DNA from: Spinacia oleracea
Lineage: Eukaryota > Streptophyta > Magnoliopsida > Caryophyllales > Amaranthaceae
DNA length: 64,000 nucleotides
NCBI RefSeq assembly: GCF_020520425.1
Contig: NC_079487.1
Coordinates: 106,116,141-106,180,140 of the forward strand
Direction of reading: 5' to 3'
The translations under genes and the position numbers were made by a program. The notes below the pieces were generated by a model. That model did not search any database. It saw only the letters and a program-made list of their open reading frames with translations, and was not told where the DNA came from. Positions 36,821 through 48,700 of this stretch are shown one piece after another (positions within the stretch are counted from its first letter, which is position 1; each line of letters starts with the position of its first letter).

Positions 36821-38070
36821 TAAGACTCGTTCCAATCTATTTATGCACCTATAAGGCTCATTGGGTCGTTATAGGTCATATTTAGGCTAAAATGACATTT
36901 TCGCTCTCAATTCTGAACTTAAGAACATAAGGACTCATTTTAAACTTATTATATGATTAATATGCTTAGTTTAAGTTTCTAAGACTTATTCTAATCTATT
37001 TATGCACATTTAATGCTTGTTTGATTGTTATAGGTCATATTTAGGCTAAAATGGCATTTTCGCTCCCAACTTTGAACTTAAGAACCTAAGGACTCATTTC
37101 AAACTTATTATATGATTAATATGCTTAGTTTTAAGTTTCTAAAACTTATTCTAATCTATTTATGCACATAATGCTTGTTTGATCGTTATATGTCATATTT
37201 AGGCTAAAATGACATTTTTGATCCCAACTTTGAACTTAAGAACCTAAGGGCTCATTTTAAACTTATTATACGATTAATATGCTTAGTTTTAAGTTTCTAA
37301 GACTTATTCTAATCTATTTATGCACATTTAATGCTTGTTTGATCGTTATAGGTCATATTTAGGCTAAAATGAGTCATTTTCGCTCCCAACTTTAAAATAA
37401 AGAACCTAAGGACTCATTTTAAACTTATTACATGTTTAATATGCATAATTTTAACTTTATAAGACTCGTTCCAATCTATTTATGCACCTTTAAGGCTCAT
37501 TGGGTCGTTATAGGTCATATTTAGGCTAAAATGACATTTTCGCTCTCAACTCTGAACTTAAGAACCTAAGGACTAATTTTAAACTTATTATATGATTAAT
37601 ATGCTTAGTTTAAGTTTCTAAGACTTATTCTAATCTATTTATGCACATTTAATGCTTGTTTGATCGTTATAGGTCATATTTAGGCTAAAATGACATTTTC
37701 GCTCCCAACTTTGAACTTAAGAACCTAAGGACTCATTTTAAACTTATTCTATGATTGATATGCTTAGTTTTAAGTTTCTAAGACTTATTCTAATCTATTT
37801 ATGCACATTTAATGTTTGTTTGATCGTTATAGGTCATATTTAGGCTAAAATGAGACATTTTCGCTCCCAACTTTAAAATAAAGAACCTAATGACTCATTT
37901 TAAACTTATTACATGTTTAATATGCATAATTTTAACTTTATAAGACTCGTTCCAATCTATTTATGCACCTTTAAGGCTCATTGGGTCGCTATAGGTCATA
38001 TTTATGCTAAAATGACATTTTCGCTCCCAACTTTGAACTAAAAAACCTAAGGACTCATTTTAGACTATTA
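36821..38070. repeat. tandem array of about eight ~160-bp units in the CACTA element
   Basis: Units begin near 36821, 36980, 37140, 37299, 37460, 37620, 37780 and 37940. Each contains ATCTATTTATGCAC, AGGTCATATTTAGGCTAAAATG and GAACCTAAGGACTCATTTTA with few changes. Two unit types alternate: A (AAGACTCGTTCCAATC, GGCTCATTGGGTCG) and B (AAGACTTATTCTAATC, TGCTTGTTTGATCG), in the order A B B B A B B A. Confidence 0.95.
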
Positions 38071-38524
38071 GGACATTGTCATTAGTTTCTTGAATGTTAA
38101 AATGTGATATTTAATTTGTATTTAAACTAATGTTTAATTGAAATTTCTGTTTTTGTAAAGGTCTACACTCCGAGGAATGCGCCTTATGCTAGTGAGGAAA
38201 TTGATGTGGTTCGTGAGCAATGGGCGAAGTTTTTTACCACCAAGTATTTATTATTGACCTGAGGGCGCTTGATCGAGTTGGTTTAGATGTTATAGAACAA
38301 TCTTTTATGTTAAAATGTATGCGTACGTTGAAATTGGAACGTAAATATATTTAAATGTATCGGTATGTGCACTTTTGGTTTCGGGAAATATACAAAACTC
38401 CAGTTGTTGTTTTTATATTTGTTATACAGGTTGTGTTATTCTATTATTGTTTTGACAGGTTTCTATATTTGGTGCAAGGCACTCTAGGTATCCCTAAACA
38501 AGATTAGAATTTTCCCGCTAAAAT

Positions 38525-38840
38525 TGCTTTGTTACAACGTACATATATATTGTACGCTGCAACAAGGGAAAAAAATTTCGCAAAATTCCAGACTTGTTGC
38601 AGCGTACAAATATATGTACGCTTTAAAAAGTTGAGTTTTTTGCAGCGTACATATATATATGTACGCTGCAACAAGTCCAAAATTTTGCCAATTTTTTGGC
38701 ACTTGTTGCAGCGTACATACATATGTACGCTGCAAAAAACCACTTTTTGCATCGAACATTGTACGCTGCAACAAGTTCTGACTTGTTGCAGGCCCCCCAG
38801 TTGCAGCATACGATGTACACTGCAACAAAGGGTCTAAAAG
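38525..38840. repeat. right subterminal repeats of the CACTA element
   Basis: Repeated TTGTTGCAGCGTACATA and its complement occur as adjacent palindromes, which also create spurious open frames on both strands. Confidence 0.9.
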
Positions 38841-39159
38841 CCCGCTGCAATAAGGGTTTTTTCTACTAGTGTGCTTCTGTAAATCAGTACAAACTTAGCA
38901 ATTAACTTTTGATTTTGAGCAAATAGATTGAAAATTTCTGTAAAACTGGATGGGTTGCTTGCTTATTGAAAAAATTGGATGGTTTGCTTGCTAATTGAAA
39001 GTTGGAGATGATTGGAGACTAAATGTTATGCATATGTATGATTATATTGTCTATACTGTATATGTTTGCATATTGATTCTTTTGTCAAGTAATCGGTAAT
39101 AAGTGTATAATTAAAAATTCTCAGGAACCCTAATTTCAAGTGATAGTTCAGCAGGAACA

Positions 39160-40459
39160 CTTGACAAGAGGGGGGTGAATTGTTTCTTGGGAACTTGAGT
39201 AAGTTTCTTGCGGAATTTAAACAATAAAGAGACTGAGAATAATGAGCGAAGAAAGATATAAAACTGAGGAACCTTCTTGATCCTAATCAAGAAGAACCTC
39301 ACAACTCTTTTGTATTAATGTAATAACTCTATTACAAATACACTCTTTAACTCGAGTTCCTCTCGAACACGAGTTCCCCACAGCAATCCCCTTCGATTAC
39401 TGTGCTACTCTTTCTCTCTCTGACTTAACTCTAAGTCGCTCATTTTCTCTTTGACTTAACTCTATGTCGCTCTTTCTCTCTTTGACTAAACTCTTAGTCG
39501 CTCTTTCTCTCTTTGACTTAACTCTAAGTCACTCAAGGATCACTCAACCCTTAAACCCAAAATACAATATGATATAAAACTCTAGCACGTAACAAAGCTT
39601 AAAGTAATAAGGATCTCAAGGGACACTCTTTTGAAAACTGATTCTCTTTTAAAACGTTTAAGCTCTTAAGATATATTTTGCAAAGATCAGTTGTGTGTTT
39701 TGAAAAGAAAAAACTCTTCTCCTTTTGTAGGAGAGTTTCACCTAGGGTTGGGTACCCATGTTCTCCTCAACTACCCACTAACAGTTACTGCTCAGTAACA
39801 TGGGCATAGTTGGAGAGAAACAGGGGAGACCAAGTCAAAAACACTAAATGCACGTTTAAACAGAAATACGTGGGAGAGTTTTAAGGAACATGGAAAATCT
39901 TTTGCTTGAGAAACAAGGAGAATAAAATCAGAATCCTATGTTTACATTTATTAATTAAATTCATTTTATTTATTAAAAAAAAATTCCAAGTTAAAACTCT
40001 TTTATAATTACAATTAATATATTTCATTTAAAACGTACCAAAATACTTATGTCCTTTTCATTCCAAATTACTTATAAACTTTATTAAATACTTACATAAA
40101 TCCTAAAACATAAACTCATATGTTGTAGTCTTCATGTTGCACCTTTAGAAGCTTCACTCGAAGACTTCCCAATTTGTTCCTTCTCTGGAACGTCGAGGAT
40201 CCACATAATATATGAGGATCTCGCCTTAGGAATTCGCCTAAGGATCTCGCCTTCGTAAACTTGCTTTAATGATTATTTCTTCAATGTAGTGTCTGGCATG
40301 GATCAATTACTTGCTTATATTTCACGTTGCTTACTTTATCCAACTTAGGATCTCCTTAACTTAGCATTATCCCTCTAAGGATCTCGAAACCTATTATTAT
40401 GCAACATAACTTAACCAATTCTCAGGAGTTTGCTTTGTATCATCAAAACTTTAGGGTCA
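39160..40459. repeat. dispersed repeat copy 2 (in the MULE)
   Basis: Begins around AGAGGGGGGTGAATTGT and ends around TTTGCTTTGTATCATCAAAACTTTAGGGTCAACA, like the copy at 24971-28602. About 39415-39540 contains four tandem copies of a ~36-bp unit with CTTTGACTTAACTCTAAGTCG. Family not recognised. Confidence 0.5.
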
Positions 40460-40914
40460 ACATCAAGAATCAACAAGGTGGAGAAATTCGAGCACAAAAA
40501 TTAGGGCTTTTAGTGTTACCTCTTATGGAAATCACCGACAAGTGATTTAATTGTGCGAATTTGGTTGAATTCACCTGAGGAGAAGGATTTCGTGGTTGGA
40601 AGGAAGATAACAATGGCTGAGGGGAAGCAGAGCCAGGAGAGAGAAAATCAATTTATTATTTTACATGTTATTAAGGTAGTTGGGAGTGGGGTAAAATGGA
40701 GGGAAATTTTTAAATGTTTTTTTTAATACACGTGTGTGACACGTGTAGGTCAACGCCGAAATCCAAGAGTTGACCACCGGAAAATCACTCTTGGTCCTTT
40801 TTGACAACAAAAAATCACAATTAGGCCTTCTTTCACCACATTTTTTTTAAAAGGTTCTTTTTGATAATTTTTTGGTTTTAAAAGGTCCTTTCTGACAAAT
40901 TTTCCAAGAAAATA

Positions 40915-41949
40915 TAAGGAAAATATAATTTCCCAAGTGCAATCAAACATCACCAAAGTCTGTTAACCAATGAACCGCCACTACTTATTTTCAAGTTGAT
41001 ACGCGTAAGATATTTTTATAAAATTAGTTTACCGAGGAATATATATACCCTATTCTTTCAGAGAGTAACACTTATGCCTTCTCTTTTGGACTTTTTTCAA
41101 CTTTATTCACCTCTACTAAATTCAATTTTATTCAATTCAGTTCAACCAAATAAGCTCATACTCGTAAAAACATAGCATTAGCAACAAATATATTTTTTAT
41201 GATAGGGGTGCAGTTACTCCTCTAGTCCTCCGTACTATGACCACACGGGTTTGTTCTGGCTCCTGGTATAGCATAGACGCATAGTACTTCGTATGTGTTT
41301 CACATTATGACACCCGTGACTCCGTGAGGCTCGCTCTCAAGAGGTCACTGTAAATAAAAATACTCCGTATGCGCCTTGACCGTTATAATGAAAAAACAAA
41401 AAACAAGTTGAGCAATCAAAGTTTTGATTCAAATGAAAATGATGAATTATTATGGGAGTTATTTTCATGTGATCAATAATTGTACTCCTCCTCGCTTGTG
41501 CCTAGTGCCTAGTGCCTACACGGGTGCAAACGTGCGAGAATGCCAAATTTTGCGACTTCTTTAAAGAATTGATTCTTGTCTGCTTTTAAATCCTACTCTC
41601 GATCAATCTTTTTTTATAGAAATAATGTCAATCCTTTTAGTTTTAGTATTAGTACTGATAGAAATAAGACGAAAATAGTATGTGGCTAGAAATTGATATC
41701 GGGGTAAAAGATAACTAAGATGCTTTAGGTGTATCACTCTTATTGCTTGCCTATATTAAGAGTTTAAGACTTGTGGTTGTTAATTTGTTATGTGTCTACT
41801 GTACAATTCAATCCAACTTTGTCTCTTTTAAAACACAAATTGACACTTGACAGTTGTGCTTGTGTACCATGTTTTTTGTGCTAAGAATGGGTCACTAAAT
41901 TATGGGGAAACAATAACACACTTATTTTCAGATACATTGTTATGGAATA
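40915..41949. other. AT-rich intergenic DNA
   Basis: I see no gene, RNA or complete element in this stretch. Confidence 0.5.
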
Positions 41950-42270
41950 CTCTCTCCGTATTTATTTAAGAGATACACTTGCATTTTTCGATCGTATTTA
42001 TTTAATAGAAACATTTGCCATTTTTAGTAACTTATCAACCCCACCATCTAATTAAATAATACATCTAATTAACATATGACCCACCATTCTATTAAACAAA
42101 TAATTTCAGAAACCCATTCCACCTCTTACCCCCAAAATGACATGGTCCCACTTGTTTACTTATTAAAATATCTACCCAACCCCACTTACTTTATTTTTTT
42201 ATTTCATTCAACTTTTTTTCTTAATACCCGTACCCGGCCAAGTGTATCTCTTAAATAAATACGGAAGGAG
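41950..42270. mobile_element. Stowaway-type MITE (321 bp)
   Basis: Inverted ends CTCTCCGTATTTATTTAAG... and its near-perfect complement ...CTTAAATAAATACGGAAGGAG, over 30 bp long, flanked by TA. Confidence 0.9.
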
Positions 42271-42438
42271 TAGGTGATTGTTTAATTGTAAATTATTAGG
42301 TCTTGCTATAAAATAAAATAAAATAAAATAGTTACGGAGTATTACTGTAATTGTTATTTACTTGTACTACTCCATATGTAATTGAAAAATAAGATGTAAA
42401 GAGTAATGTTTTTAGAAACTTGTTTTCGGTACAAAGTA

Positions 42439-42657
42439 CTCCCTCTCTAAAAGATTGCTCAAACTTTCTTTTCGATCTACCTTTTTGAGTTTGTCCAATA
42501 CCACTTACTCTGTATAATATATAGTCATGACATTCTCTCACACTCTATTATTTAAATTAGCAAAAAAATAAGACAATTGATTCACCTGTTTTGCTTTTGT
42601 CGTCTTTCTTAATAAAATGAAAAAATGATTTGATACAGTCTTTAGAAACGATTGGAG
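42439..42657. mobile_element. probable Stowaway-type MITE, diverged
   Basis: Starts CTCCCTCTCTAAAAGATTG after TA and ends with a loosely complementary CTTTAGAAACGATTGGAG before TA. Confidence 0.5.
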
Positions 42658-42659
42658 TA

Positions 42660-43371
42660 TAATTTACAGAATAGTTTTCTAGAAAGTATTAAAGTATTGT
42701 TTGATTAAAGACCTTTTACTTAATTTCTTTTACTTCATGTCTTCATTTACCATTTTTTACAATCTCTCTCACCTTCCCCACGAGTACATTATTCACTCAC
42801 TCACTTTCTCAAAAATTTCTAGAAACAATAGCTTACGCCTTACGCTAAATGAATATTCCTTCCGGTTTTTTTTTCTATATTCTTCTTTTGGTGTTCCTTT
42901 GAGATTGCTTCATACATTAAAAAAAAAAAAAAAATCTACTTGCTTTCGCTCCTCTTTTCCTCGTAAACCCACTTTATCAACTTATGTGCATATTTTTACA
43001 CCAAATTGTTAATAAAGTAAATTTTGATTATAGAGCAACAAAAGAAGAGACGGATGAGCTGCTTAAGGAACGAAGAGAGTGCATTATTTTCTTTCGAAGA
43101 AAGTATACAGGGACACTATCAACTATCAAGTGTCAATTGCCAAGTCGAAAAAGGAGTTTGGCCATACCTTAATTTTCTAGGATGCTGCCTAGTTGCCTAT
43201 CGGGCTACCCCACAACGTTGGCTTGGGGAAGCAATCTCAAGAATACAAATGTCCTGATAAATCCACCGTCAATTTTTGTTTTATTTTTCTTTCCAACACA
43301 TTTCGCAGTCATTTTTATTTAATTAATTACTCACTCTTTGGCGGAATACTTGAATCAGAGTTTAATACAAA
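42660..43371. other. intergenic DNA, no gene recognised
   Basis: Short open frames on the plus strand have no recognisable similarity and simple composition. Confidence 0.4.
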
Positions 43372-43389
43372 GTTACTTGTTATTTAATT

Positions 43390-43588
43390 TTTTTTGCAAG
43401 GTAAGATGAATAGCCCTACCAGGTCGGAACTCCGCATGGGTCAATCGCCCCGGGTTAGCAGGCTAGACACTTTGAGAGTGGGGGGAGTGATAAGGGGAAC
43501 CCTCCCTCAAAGTGCCCCTAGTGGGGATTGAACCCCCAACCTTTTGGTTGGAAGGTGAAATCTTTTCCACTAGGCCAAGATACACTTG
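43390..43588 (-). mobile_element. tRNA-derived SINE with 18-bp target duplication
   Basis: On the minus strand the 5' end has a pol III A box (TGGCCTAGTGG) and B box (GGTTCAATCCC) with tRNA-like spacing, and the 3' end has a short A tail (43390-43395 on plus as T). An exact duplication GTTACTTGTTATTTAATT lies at 43372-43389 and 43589-43606, showing LINE-mediated insertion. Length 199 bp. It resembles the plant Au-type SINE, but the family assignment is inference. Confidence 0.92.
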
Positions 43589-43963
43589 GTTACTTGTTAT
43601 TTAATTAGATGGTACTAGTTGATAGTGGAGTATTTTTTGACATAGATAGGGATATTGTCAACTTCTTAAAGGGGGCAAGGGGTAGGGGGAGGGTGCATGG
43701 GACCTCAAAATGACATTTGAAAGGGTAGTTGATATAATATTAATAAATTTTTACCATTTATAGAAAACAATACAAGTAATCCGGTACGCCTTTATAAGAA
43801 AAGCATTGCAAGTATTCCGGGATGGAGGAGTACTCCATATTTGGAGTATTACACTATTAAGTATTACCCCAAACATTTTAGCATGTTTACGGCCATGTTT
43901 TGCAATTAAATTCGGGGTCGGTAATGTTATTGGCTAGTTTATTTGACTGGTTATAGTTTGTTA

Positions 43964-44223
43964 CTCCCTCCGTCTCTTAATATTTGACTTGTTTTGACTT
44001 TTTGCACTATTCACATAATTCACTTTGACCCTATTTTATTTCTAATATATGAAAATAAATGTTAGTATATAATATATTGTTGGCTTCATCTTAATGTATA
44101 TTTTCAAAATATTAATATTTTTATAAATTTTTATAATATGTAGTTAAAGAAATTGGTGGTCAAAGTTGTGCATCAACAAGCGTGTCCGATCAAAACAGGT
44201 CGAGTATTAAGGAATAGAGGGAG
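43964..44223. mobile_element. Stowaway-type MITE (260 bp)
   Basis: Inverted ends CTCCCTCCGTCTCTTAATAT and CTCCCTCTATTCCTTAATAC (read inward from each side), continuing through GACTTGTTTTG / GACCTGTTTTG, flanked by TA. Confidence 0.92.
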
Positions 44224-44225
44224 TA

Positions 44226-45225
44226 TGTTCAAGTATTTTAATGTTTGATAAATCAACGGTTAGATATTAGTCCGTATAAATTCTTGCGAATGTACGAGAG
44301 ATAGTGTGAAAGATGGTAGATTGGTGGACTGAGAACCTAGCCAATGAGGAAAGAGGACAGCGATGGGATAATCCTATACACTGTATGACAACAGTACAAC
44401 AGGACAGCAACAGAGATCAGCAAGTTTCTGCATTATCTTGCATTGCATTATCAGATGTTGACAACAGACATGTCTAAACATTACGGGAGTAGAGTAGAGT
44501 ACTATACTCCGTAATATTCACAATAAAGTCAACAGGATATGAAAACCCACTTCTTATTGCAACTTGCCTACATGGGCCCCGAATATAATTTGGGAAATAA
44601 TCTACTCCATTTCTACGGAGTACTAGTGTCGCCGAAATATAAATAGAAATAACTCCATTCACATTAGGCTGTTAATTACATTTATGGAGTACGGAGTATT
44701 ACTTTAGATACGTAGTTGTTACAAAAATCCTTAAATAAAAAAAAACAATATCACTATGGATTGATTGGTTTCAAATTAAACAGTACGTAGTAGCATTGAC
44801 TTACACATGAGCAGCACAAGTGGCTTCATTTTACATGTTAACTTGTGAAAATGAGCATGTTTAGTGGAAACGAAATAATTTTCCTTAAACACGACACAAT
44901 ATATAAAAAGTGAGCAATACCAAAATAAATATCACTTTAACAATGCGTTTTGTTGAAAATGTAGCAAAATAAAGCCACACGTGTTGCTCATGTGCAAGTC
45001 AATGGTCGGAAAAGCTCAGTCAATGCGGGAAACTTCCATTAGGTGTCTTTCGCAAAAAAAAAATTACATTATGGTGTGATTTCACAAAAGAAATTATATA
45101 AGATCATTTGTCGCAAAATTTTAGTCATCAAAAATCCATTTTAGCAAATTTGCCAAAAGTAAAATAAAATCATACAAACTAGAGTTTCTAATTTTTTAAA
45201 AAATTAACTTTAATTTATTTAACTT
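44226..45225. other. intergenic DNA, no gene recognised
   Basis: Contains several TACTCCGTA/TACGGAGTA words (44504, 44616, 44687 and others) but no readable gene. Confidence 0.45.
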
Positions 45226-45230
45226 GTATG

Positions 45231-45564
45231 TGTTGAGAATGGTAGTGTGTCAGCATGCTTAATTAAGATCTTAGCCCATTTCATTACTTATTGTCCAGCC
45301 CATTTAGTTGTAAAGTCACATGTTCAACTTATGGGATCATGTGACTTGTTTTGTCTCTTTGTATGAGTCATGTTTAGGGTATTATCCTAGGACAATGATT
45401 GGCCAGCCCTTACTTCTAGGTTGATGCTGCGCCGTCCTATTTAAGGACTTGTAATGAGCAATCAGCTCACAACTTCAAATGAATGAAAACAGAAATGAAA
45501 TGAGGGCTAAATGAGAATGTTGATTGCTTGCTGTTTGTATGAACTCAAGGCTGGAATGTCTTCA
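45231..45564 (+). repeat. Copia 5' LTR
   Basis: Begins TGTTGAGAATGG and ends ATGTCTTCA; direct repeat of 49181-49510. Confidence 0.95.
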
Positions 45565-45576
45565 TGGTATCAGAGC
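45565..45576 (+). other. Copia primer-binding site (initiator Met tRNA)
   Basis: TGGTATCAGAGC directly after the 5' LTR. Confidence 0.96.
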
Positions 45577-45735
45577 AAAGGTTAGTAAAGCTCGATCTTT
45601 TCTCATCTTTCCTGGTTAGCAAACCTGTGTAGAAGCAATCAATCAATGTTTCATTAAGTAGCCTAAAAATAGAAGCTTTTTCTTTTAAAACAGTTAGCTT
45701 TGTCTTGTGCATATGGTCTGAAAACTTTGATAAAC

Positions 45736-48700
45736 ATGACTACTATAGAAACTACTAGCCCCTTATACCTGCACCCTTCTGATGGAAGTAACTCCATAAA
45801 TATTGAAAAGCTCCAGGGATCCTCAAACTATAGATCCTGGAGAAGATCCATGGAAATATCTCTGGGAGCCAAGAGAAAACTTGGGTTTGTGACAGGTGCT
45901 GTAACTAGAGATGCTAGTGATAAAGTAAAACAGGAATGCTGGGATACCTGTAATGATATGGTGATATCTTGGATCCTAGGGTCTGTGTGTGAATCTGTTA
46001 AGAAATCTATAATGTTTGTAGCCAACTGTGCTCAAATGTGGAAACAACTTGAGAGCAGATACTCTGTGTCAAATGGATCTAGAAAGTACAGACTTTGCAA
46101 AGATATTTATGAAACAAAGCAACAAGGGAGGATTGTGTCTGAATACTACACTGAAATGAGAGCTCTGTGGGAAGAGCTTGAATCCCTAAGTGTGTATCCT
46201 GCCATTACCACCATGACAACAGAGATAAATGCATTTGTGCAAGCCCATGAACAACAACAAGAAGAAATGAAACTGTTTCAGTTTCTGAATGGATTAGATG
46301 AAGCATATGGTGCTCAAAGAATCCACTTGTTAATGATGTCCCCTCTTCCTAGTGTTGATACAGCATGCAGCTGTGTGCAGCAAGAAGAGTCTCAAAGGGA
46401 GATACTGAAACCGGTAAAAGAAGAAAATGAGGCAGCTGCTATGTACAGCAAAGTGCAGGAGCTGAACTGCACTGCTTGTGGCAAGAATTGTCACACACAA
46501 GACAAGTATTGGACTGTAGTTGGCTATCCTGAGTGGCATGCCAGGAGTCAACAACAGAACAAATTCAAACCCAGAGATTACAGTGGAAAGAAACCACAAG
46601 TGAGAGGAACTGGATCCAAAGGGAATCAGAAATGGAATAAGGGCAAGAATGGCAACAAAGGAAGAATGGATGCTAATGCTCATAGTCACAGTGAAAGTGG
46701 GTCATCAAGCTCAACAACCTTCACTGCTCAACAACTTGAAAAATTATTGAGAAATCTGCCTGCACTCTCAAAGAATGGAGGATCTGACACTGAAGAAGAA
46801 ATGGATGTGAGCTACTCCAATATGGTGAGCTGTTATTTTGCTGACAAAAGCAACAATGAGTGGATCATTGACACAGGAGCATCTCACCACATGACTGGAG
46901 ATGTAAACCTGCTGTCAAAGATAGGAACTTGCAACAACAAACCAAGAATCAACTTGCCTACAGGAGAAACTTCTCTCATTAGTCACTGTGGTGAAGCTCT
47001 CCTTGAAAACAGGCTAGAACTTAAAAATGTACTGTGTGTTCCAGCCTTCAAATACAACCTTCTGTCAGTAAAAAAACTCACTCAAGATGGGAAGTGTAAG
47101 GTGACCTTTCACCCAAAATTCTGTATCATTGAAGATGGGAGAACTTCAGAGGTGAAGGGAGTTGGGAGAGTATCAAATGGTCTGTATTATCTTGTGAACA
47201 AAGCTCTGGGTGATATTATTGAAGAATTCAAAGATCAGAATATCCAGTGCATGAATGCATCCACCACTCTGAGTGTGCCTGCAGTGATACAAGGAGTAAA
47301 ACCTCTCAACAAGACCACCCTGTGGCATCACAGATTGGGTCATGCTCCTCTCAACAAAATCAGCAAGATACATGAGCTTAAAGGGTTCAAAAACACCACA
47401 GAAGACATCTGTTTGACCTGTCCCCTATCAAAATTCACAAAGCTGCCATTCAAGCCAAACAACTCAATAGCAAGCAAGCCATTTGAACTGGTTCATATTG
47501 ATACCTGGGGTCCATACAAAGTTGAAACAAGGGGTCACTACAAATACTTTCTAACTGTTGTAGATGACCACTCCAGAATGACTTGGGTTCACCTGTTGAG
47601 ACAGAAGTCTGATGCATTTGAAGCAATCAGAATCTTTGTTCACATGGCAAAGAATCAGTTTGGGTATAGTGTGAAGATCATAAGGTCAGATAATGCTCTT
47701 GAGTTTGATGACAAGAAATGCACCTCTTTCTTCACTGAATTGGGAATATCTCACCAAACCTCTTGCAATGACAGACCTCAACAAAATGGGAGAGTAGAAA
47801 GGAAGCACAGGAATGTTCTAGAAATGGGGAGAGCATTGAGATTCCAGGCTGGCCTTCCACTCCAATTTTGGGGAGACTGTGTTCTTACTGCAGTTCATCT
47901 GACAAACAGACTGCCAAGCACAATTCTTGATCACAAAACACCATATGAGGAAACTGTGTACATGAAAATTCCACCTGGATACACTGAGATGGGAAGCAGG
48001 ATAACAGTTCAAGCCAAGGGGGAGTCTGTTCCTAAGTCTGATCCCACAAAAGTGTGCAAACTCAACAAATCTTTGTATGGACTCAAACAAGCCCCTAGAC
48101 AGTGGTTTGCTAAATTGAGCTCAGCCCTGATAAGCAACAAATTCACTCAGTCCAAGTCTGACTACTCTCTCTTCACCAAAAGAACTGGAAAATCTTTCAC
48201 AAGCATCCTAGTCTATGTGGATGACCTAATCATTGCAGGAAATGACATGTCATCTATCTGTGAAGCTAAGGAGTTCCTCTCATCTCAATTCCTAATGAAA
48301 GACATGGGAGAATTAAGCTACTTCTTAGGAATTGAAGTTGACAGAAACAATCAAGGAATATTCCTTTCACAGAGGAAATATGTACTAGATCTCCTTGCTG
48401 AGTATGGTCTTACTAACTGTAAACCACTCAAGCTCCCCATGGATGCTCATTTGAAACTATCTGCTGATATTGGTGATGTGTTGGGAGATCCTGAACCCTA
48501 CCAAAAACTTGTGGGAAAGCTCATTTACCTCACTATCACAAGACCTGACATTGCCTTCACTGTCCATGTACTGAGTAAATTCATGCACAAGCCAACAAAT
48601 GTCCATATGCAAGCTGCTATGAGGGTGCTAAGGTACCTATCTGGTTCACCCAATCAAGGAATTCTTCTTGCCTCACACTCTTCTGCTCAACTCCAAGCCT

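Larger units (their letters stand above)
32572..38871. mobile_element. CACTA (En/Spm-type) transposon nested in the MULE
   Basis: Ends CACTAGTAGAAAAAACCC and its complement GGGTTTTTTCTACTAGTG, with the 3-bp duplication TGC on both sides (32569-32571, 38872-38874). Subterminal regions at both ends carry many copies of TTGCAGCGTACA in both orientations, the expected transposase-binding arrangement. No intact transposase is recognised. It carries a kinesin-like gene fragment and a ~160-bp tandem array. Confidence 0.93.
32079..40905. mobile_element. Mutator-like element (MULE) with about 220-bp inverted ends
   Basis: Terminal inverted repeats (about 32079-32300 and 40685-40905) begin GGAAAATTTGTC and are highly similar through the CACGTGTGTGACACG region to CCCTCCATTTTACCCCAC. 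A perfect 9-bp duplication AAGAAAATA flanks the element (32070-32078 and 40906-40914), diagnostic of Mutator-type transposition. No MURA-type transposase is seen; the inside is mostly a nested CACTA element plus a dispersed repeat. Confidence 0.93.

Noticed and set aside
36821-38070. Possible CRISPR-like array
   Set aside because: Units are about 160 bp, contiguous, without unique spacers, in a plant transposon; it is a tandem satellite-like array.
38161-38263. Peptide VYTPRNAPYASEEIDVVREQ, a possible Ulp1-like or CACTA protein C-terminal remnant
   Set aside because: Too short and without catalytic residues; I cannot support a family assignment.
38504-38850. Six overlapping Cys/Tyr-rich open frames on both strands
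   Set aside because: They are products of the palindromic TTGCAGCGTACA subterminal repeats of the CACTA element.
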